DNA of 5,546 bases from Desulfofustis sp. (lineage in GTDB: Bacteria; Desulfobacterota; Desulfobulbia; Desulfobulbales; Desulfocapsaceae). Positions within the stretch are counted from its first letter, which is position 1; each line of letters starts with the position of its first letter. Position numbers and translations under genes: made by a program. The stretch is from NCBI GenBank assembly GCA_030604345.1, contig JAUVWB010000133.1, positions 1-5,546 of the forward strand, written 5' to 3'. Positions 1 to 5,546 of the stretch are shown one piece after another. The notes beneath the pieces were generated by a model. That model had not been told where the DNA came from, ran no database searches, and saw only the letters and a program-made list of their open reading frames with translations.

Positions 1-1
1 C

Positions 2-1789
2 GGTTATCCGGTGGATGCCGCGGCGGTGCTGATCATCGAGGTGGAAGGGATGAGCACCGGTCTCAAAGAGCAGGCCGCCAAGATCGAGGAGATCTGCATG
101 GCCACCCAGTGCCGTGAAGTTCGGGTGGCCAAGAACCAGGCCGAACGAGACCTGTTGTGGAAAGGCCGGCGCGGGGCCTTCGGTGCCATCTGTAACCTGT
201 CACCCAACTACCTGGTCAACGACGGCTGCGTTCTGCGCTCGCGATTGCCCGAGGCGCTGGAGCGAGTTCAGCAGATCTCCGAGAAATACGGTTGTCCGGT
301 CGGCAACGTCTTCCATGCCGGCGACGGCAACCTCCATCCCCTGTTGATGTTCGATTCGCGCAAACCCGAGGAGTTGGAACTGGTGCACCAGGCCGGGTGG
401 GACATCATGGAGGTCTGCGCTCAACTGGGTGGAACCATCTCCGGTGAACATGGCGTCGGCCACGAGAAACAGGAGGCCATGCACATGATCTTCTCCGGCA
501 ACGACCTCAACACCCAGCAGGAGGTGAAACTGGCGCTCGACCCCGCCAACCTGCTCAACCCCGGCAAAGTCATCCCGGTGCCGAAGCAGGGCCAGAAACG
601 GTTGCCGCCGTCGGAGCCGACCATCCTCAAACGGCCCGGTGGCGCCAAGGCGGCCGGTGTGGCCGAGGCCATGGAGCAGATAAAACAGGCCCGGGCCGCA
701 AAAAAGGCGGTACGCTTTAGCGGTGTCGGCACGTTCAACGGCGTCGGCAATCTCGTCACCGCACCGGTGCAGGAGATCGACAGCCTGAAGATGACCGAGG
801 TCATCGAGTATGATTCCGACAATCAGTTCATTACCGTTGGCGCCGGTCTGGCCTTGTCGGCTCTCCAGGAAAAGTTGGGAGAAAAGAACCAGTGGCTGCC
901 TCTGCGTCCCCCTTACTTCCAGGCCGGGTCGACCATCGGCAGTGTGGTGGCCATGGCTGCTGTCGGACCGGAACGGCTTGCCTACGGTGCACCGCGCGAC
1001 CTGCTGCTCGGCCTGCAGTATATCGATAGCGCTGGAGCCATGGTCAGTGCCGGCGGCAAGGTCATGAAAAACGTGGCCGGGTATGACATGACCCGGTTGT
1101 TGAACGGGTCGCTGGGTACCATCGGCCTGATTACCGAGACCACCTGGAAGGTGTCAACTCGGCCCGAGGCTTGCCAGATGGCAACCGCCACCGGCAGTCT
1201 GGCGCAGTGTTGCGCCACCGCCGCCAAGATCGTCAATTCCAATCTGCTGCCGGTATTTGTCGTGGTGGTGACGGAGGGGGGCACCTGGAAGGTGATGGCC
1301 GGTTTCGAAGGGTTGCAGATCGTGGTGCCCAGCCAGGTGCAGCGATGCGTCGAGCTGATGAAACAGGGCGGTCTGACGCCGGCTGGCAACAGCGACTACC
1401 CGCTGCTCGAGGGCGCACTGACTGATCGTTTTGCCGCCGTCTGGCAGGCGCCGTTCGTGATGCAGGCGGATACGGTCATTGCCCGGGTCCAGGAATGGTA
1501 TGAGGAACTGGCGAAAATCGCCCGGCCCGAGCAGATCGTCATCGACGTCGCCTGTGCGCGCATCCATGCCGGCTTTGCCAGTCTGAACGCCGACCAGTGG
1601 GTCAAGATCGACCGTCTCGCCACCCGCTGTCAGGGCCATGGTATGCTGCTCAAGGCGCCGGAATCTTTCAAGCAGACTGCTGATGTTTTCGGTTCCGGCA
1701 AAAAAGAGTGGAAACTCAGTCATTCCATCAAGAAGGCCTTGGATCCCGACAAGATCTTCGCCCCCGGGGTATTGCCCGGACGCGTGTGA
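2..1789 (+). CDS. glcD/glcE: GlcD-GlcE fusion, FAD-dependent 2-hydroxyacid (lactate/glycolate) dehydrogenase, 5'-partial
   Basis: Flavoprotein that would oxidise a 2-hydroxy acid such as D-lactate or glycolate to the 2-oxo acid and pass electrons to the GlcF protein encoded next. The frame is open from the left edge, so the true start lies upstream; a GTG at 11 is internal. The first ~190 residues are the C-terminal half of GlcD (FAD-oxidase C domain): FHAGDGNLHP at 311-340, SGEHGVGHEK at 440-469, and the usual GlcD end, NLLNPGK, at 548-568. After a Pro/Lys-rich linker (about 580-660) the same frame continues as a complete GlcE-like FAD-binding protein: GSTIGSVVA near 930, ERLAYGAPRDLLLG at 971-1012, KVMKNVAGYD at 1058-1087, and the family's C-terminal DPDKIFAPG near 1745-1771. 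No stop or start signal separates the halves. E. coli encodes GlcD and GlcE separately. The GlcD FAD-binding N-terminus, roughly 270 residues, should lie outside the window. Family assignment is firm; substrate is inferred from the neighbouring PFOR gene. Confidence 0.93.
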   Translation, partial: GYPVDAAAVLIIEVEGMSTGLKEQAAKIEEICMATQCREVRVAKNQAERDLLWKGRRGAFGAICNLSPNYLVNDGCVLRSRLPEALERVQQISEKYGCPVGNVFHAGDGNLHPLLMFDSRKPEELELVHQAGWDIMEVCAQLGGTISGEHGVGHEKQEAMHMIFSGNDLNTQQEVKLALDPANLLNPGKVIPVPKQGQKRLPPSEPTILKRPGGAKAAGVAEAMEQIKQARAAKKAVRFSGVGTFNGVGNLVTAPVQEIDSLKMTEVIEYDSDNQFITVGAGLALSALQEKLGEKNQWLPLRPPYFQAGSTIGSVVAMAAVGPERLAYGAPRDLLLGLQYIDSAGAMVSAGGKVMKNVAGYDMTRLLNGSLGTIGLITETTWKVSTRPEACQMATATGSLAQCCATAAKIVNSNLLPVFVVVVTEGGTWKVMAGFEGLQIVVPSQVQRCVELMKQGGLTPAGNSDYPLLEGALTDRFAAVWQAPFVMQADTVIARVQEWYEELAKIARPEQIVIDVACARIHAGFASLNADQWVKIDRLATRCQGHGMLLKAPESFKQTADVFGSGKKEWKLSHSIKKALDPDKIFAPGVLPGRV

Positions 1790-1840
1790 GGCACCGGCAT
1801 CGCAGACGAGTGACGCTGTGTATTGACGTATTATCAACAA

Positions 1841-1853
1841 GGTGAGGTTAGGA
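1841..1853 (+). promoter_or_regulatory. Ribosome binding site of glcF that decides its start
   Basis: The purine-rich stretch contains GGTGAGG (1841-1847), ending 9 nt before ATG 1857, and AGGA (1850-1853), ending 3 nt before it. GAGG is the better match to the 16S 3' end at usable spacing. The stretch overlaps the alternative GTG at 1842, which argues against that codon being the start. Confidence 0.6.
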
Positions 1854-1856
1854 ATT

Positions 1857-3188
1857 ATGACTGTATTAGCGAGTTACGATGCCATTGCCAAATGCAACAA
1901 ATGCGGTTTCTGTCATGTTGCCTGCCCGATTTTTCGGGCGACCGGCCATGAGAGCGGCGTTGCCCGCGGCCGACTGGCAATGCTGCGCGGTATTATCGAA
2001 AAGCGGGTGGAATGGGATGAAGAACTGGAGGATCCGTTGTTCACCTGCCTCGGCTGCGGCGCCTGCACCACCAACTGCTTCGGCAAGGTGCCCACCGCCG
2101 ATCTGGTGCTCAACGCCCGCGCCGAATATCTCGACAAGGTCGGGAAAAAACCGGCGCATCGGTTGCTCTTCGAGCATCTGCTGCCCTATCCGAAGCGGCT
2201 GCACATGGCCGCCCGGGCCGTGGCCCTGGGGAAAAATTCCGGCGCTTCCAAGGTGGCCAATGCACTCGGCCTGCTGCGCATCTTCGGCCGGGATCTGCCC
2301 AAAGCGGAAGGGATCGTCGACAAACTGCCCATGAGTTCCTTCCGGGGTACCATCAAGCCCGGTGTCTATCCTGGCCAGGGCGACAGGCTGAAGATCGGCT
2401 ACTTCGTCGGCTGCGGCATCGACGTGATCCAGATTCAGGCCGGCAAGGCGACCTTCGAGGCCCTGAAAAAGAAAGGCAAATCGGTCACCGTCATCGACAA
2501 CTGCTGCTGTGGTCTACCGCCGTATACTTACGGCGATATGGACAACACCAAGATGCTGGCCCGCAAGAATCTCGACGCTTTTGAGAAGCTCGATGTGGAT
2601 GTGATCGTCACCGATTGCTCGAGCTGCGCCTCGTTCTTGAAGAAGTATCCGAAGATATTCAAGGACGACGGTCGTGACTACGAGCGCGCCAACAAGGAAC
2701 TGCCGATGATCACAGACGTGGTCGAGTTCCTCTATGCCGACGATCAGGGGCAGCGGCGCGGCGACGAGGCGGTCTCCAGCTATCACGACGCCCATGCCGC
2801 CGCACCGAAAGGCGGCGAGAAGAAAGGGACCGGCGCCGCAGCGGTGATCGTCACCTATCACGATCCCTGCCATGCGGTGCGCGGCCAGAACATCAAGAAC
2901 GAACCCCGGGAGGTCCTGAAAAACCTTCCCGGCGTCACCTTCCGGGAGATGGCCGAGGCCGATTGGTGCTGCGGCGGCGCCGGCTCCTACGCGCTGACCC
3001 ATTACGATCTGTCGCAGAAGGTCCTGGATCGGAAGATGAACAACCTGAAAAAAACCGAGGCCGACATCCTCGTGACCAGCTGCCCGGCCTGCATGATCCA
3101 GCTTGCCTACGGCATCAAACGGCACGGGTTGAAGACCAAGGTCTTCCATATCTCGGAAATGCTGGCGTACAAGGACACGTTGCACTGA
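1857..3188 (+). CDS. glcF: GlcF-like iron-sulfur subunit of the lactate/glycolate dehydrogenase
   Basis: Electron-transfer subunit expected to take electrons from the GlcDE flavoprotein and hand them to a quinone or another carrier, in the cytoplasm or at the inner membrane face. The 443-residue protein has two N-terminal [4Fe-4S] motifs, Cys13/16/19/23 followed by Pro and Cys64/67/70/74. Two cysteine-rich CCG (HdrD/GlcF) domains follow: the first with Cys186, Cys216-218 and Cys254/257, the second with HDPC at 335-338, Cys371-372 (CCGG) and Cys409/412. No transmembrane segment is evident. A 35-residue Gly/Ala/Lys/Asp-rich linker (about 295-329) separates the CCG domains; E. coli GlcF is about 407 residues, so the linker accounts for much of the extra length. 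I chose ATG 1857 over the in-frame GTG at 1842 because that GTG lies inside the Shine-Dalgarno-like stretch and has no ribosome site of its own. The gene starts 67 nt after glcDE, consistent with one operon. Related CCG proteins (LutA, HdrD, GlpC) are less likely given the GlcDE neighbour. Confidence 0.93.
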   Translation: MTVLASYDAIAKCNKCGFCHVACPIFRATGHESGVARGRLAMLRGIIEKRVEWDEELEDPLFTCLGCGACTTNCFGKVPTADLVLNARAEYLDKVGKKPAHRLLFEHLLPYPKRLHMAARAVALGKNSGASKVANALGLLRIFGRDLPKAEGIVDKLPMSSFRGTIKPGVYPGQGDRLKIGYFVGCGIDVIQIQAGKATFEALKKKGKSVTVIDNCCCGLPPYTYGDMDNTKMLARKNLDAFEKLDVDVIVTDCSSCASFLKKYPKIFKDDGRDYERANKELPMITDVVEFLYADDQGQRRGDEAVSSYHDAHAAAPKGGEKKGTGAAAVIVTYHDPCHAVRGQNIKNEPREVLKNLPGVTFREMAEADWCCGGAGSYALTHYDLSQKVLDRKMNNLKKTEADILVTSCPACMIQLAYGIKRHGLKTKVFHISEMLAYKDTLH

Positions 3189-3225
3189 CCAGGAAGGTGT
3201 TGACGGGACGGATACGGCTCTTCTC

Positions 3226-3257
3226 CGGCAGCGGCAAAGAACCTTTTGCTGCTGCCG
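3226..3257 (+). terminator. 13-bp hairpin just downstream of glcF, possible transcript end
   Basis: CGGCAGCGGCAAA (3226-3238) pairs with TTTGCTGCTGCCG (3245-3257) around a 6-nt loop, with one G-T wobble. It begins 38 nt after the glcF stop, a typical place for a 3'-end structure. No T-tract follows on either strand, so it is not a canonical intrinsic terminator. It could instead protect the glcDE-glcF mRNA 3' end or act with Rho. Confidence 0.35.
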
Positions 3258-3322
3258 CGAGGCCGTGTGCCGCCGCCACCAGGTGGTGTATTTACTGTCC
3301 TGATGACAAAGATCAAAAATTT

Positions 3323-3348
3323 AGCGCGACTCCGTGGGAGTATGCGCT
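3323..3348 (+). promoter_or_regulatory. Interrupted palindrome abutting the candidate nifJ promoter
   Basis: AGCGC (3323-3327) pairs with GCGCT (3344-3348), and inside it ACTCC (3329-3333) pairs with GGAGT (3337-3341) around a GTG loop. Only one base on the left and two on the right are unpaired between the two stems. It ends on the first base of the candidate -35 box, so it may be a regulator-binding site upstream of the promoter. It could equally be an RNA hairpin if transcription from glcF reads through. Confidence 0.3.
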
Positions 3349-3376
3349 TGCCAAAGCGGCCAAAGTCATATACATT
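3348..3376 (+). promoter_or_regulatory. Candidate sigma70-type promoter for nifJ with tandem GCCAAAG repeats
   Basis: TTGCCA (3348-3353; 5 of 6 to TTGACA) is followed after 17 nt by TACATT (3371-3376; 4 of 6 to TATAAT); an overlapping TATACA at 3369 would give a 15-nt spacer. Transcription would start near 3383 and leave a leader of about 200 nt before nifJ. GCCAAAG occurs twice with a 9-nt period (3350-3356 and 3359-3365), overlapping the -35 box and spacer, where a bound protein would affect polymerase. The -10 match is modest, so this is a candidate only. Confidence 0.3.
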
Positions 3377-3485
3377 TCTTGAGCCGTGGTCAGTCCAGTA
3401 GTCGGTGCATCCTGCCGAAGTACCGGGCAAACACTAAAATCGTTCCTATGGCGACGGACACCGGAAGTCGGTCTCCAAGAGCCGC

Positions 3486-3520
3486 GGCGCGGTGCCGCGC
3501 CAGGCGTTCGCTTTTCTTTT
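3486..3520 (+). terminator. GC-rich hairpin plus T-rich tract in the nifJ leader, possible attenuator
   Basis: GGCGCGG (3486-3492) and CCGCGCC (3495-3501) form a perfect inverted repeat, realistically a 6-bp stem with a GTGC loop. An alternative 6-bp stem, CGCGGC (3483-3488) with GCCGCG (3494-3499), competes for the same bases. TTTTCTTTT follows at 3512-3520, ten nt after the stem, which is further than in a classical intrinsic terminator. GGCG (3503-3506) could also pair with CGCC (3521-3524), enclosing the T-tract. It ends about 60 nt before the nifJ start, so it could act as a leaky terminator or attenuator. Confidence 0.3.
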
Positions 3521-3548
3521 CGCCGACAGTGCGAGGAATGGCGACTGA

Positions 3549-5546
<1,998 letters not shown>

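Noticed and set aside
1154..1840. 228-residue open frame on the - strand opposite the GlcE half
   Set aside because: It is an antisense shadow of a high-GC gene. Its product has no recognisable domain, and the + strand frame is clearly GlcE.
1842..1844. GTG as the glcF start, adding five residues
   Set aside because: The codon lies within the purine-rich ribosome site and has no such site upstream of it. ATG 1857 has good spacing.
2514..3185. 223-residue open frame on the - strand opposite glcF
   Set aside because: It overlaps the cysteine motifs of glcF, which are conserved on the + strand, and its product matches nothing I recognise.
3335..3351. GG...GC pair resembling a sigma54 (-24/-12) promoter
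   Set aside because: The GG-to-GC distance is one base too long and the TGGCAC element is poorly matched.
2963..3382. 139-codon + strand frame across the glcF end and the intergenic region
   Set aside because: It starts out of frame inside the second CCG domain of glcF and has no independent start signal or recognisable product.

Overview
The window (about 60% G+C by eye) reads as a chromosomal energy-metabolism locus of an anaerobic bacterium, most likely a sulfate-reducing or related Desulfobacterota member. The main reason is the last gene. Its pyruvate:ferredoxin oxidoreductase (PFOR) closely resembles, from memory, the Desulfovibrio africanus enzyme, and its active-site Thr, Glu and Arg fall at the same residue numbers (31, 64, 114). 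A Desulfobulbales-like source is a guess from base composition and gene arrangement, not something proved here. I see no tRNA, rRNA, CRISPR array, insertion sequence or phage gene.

Layout, all on the + strand. (1) Positions 2-1789 hold the 3' part of a fused GlcD-GlcE flavoprotein; its 5' end lies outside the window. (2) A 67-nt spacer is followed by glcF (1857-3188), an iron-sulfur protein with two [4Fe-4S] motifs and two CCG domains. (3) A gene-free stretch of 393 nt (3189-3581) carries a 13-bp hairpin just after glcF, a plausible sigma70-type promoter with tandem GCCAAAG repeats, and a GC-rich hairpin followed by a T-rich tract. (4) Positions 3582-5546 hold the first 655 codons of the PFOR gene (nifJ/por), which runs off the right edge.

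The genes form a coherent pathway. GlcDE plus GlcF would oxidise a 2-hydroxy acid and pass electrons from FAD through iron-sulfur clusters to a membrane or soluble carrier. If the substrate is lactate, the product is pyruvate, which PFOR converts to acetyl-CoA, CO2 and reduced ferredoxin. This resembles the organic-acid oxidation regions of Desulfovibrio, where a lactate dehydrogenase of the GlcD type and its iron-sulfur partner sit next to por. That context favours lactate over glycolate, but the sequence alone cannot decide it.

Most of the window is ordinary core metabolism. The points worth a second look are the GlcD-GlcE fusion, the long structured leader before nifJ, and a charged, low-complexity linker inside GlcF. 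I found no convincing evidence of a wholly new system.
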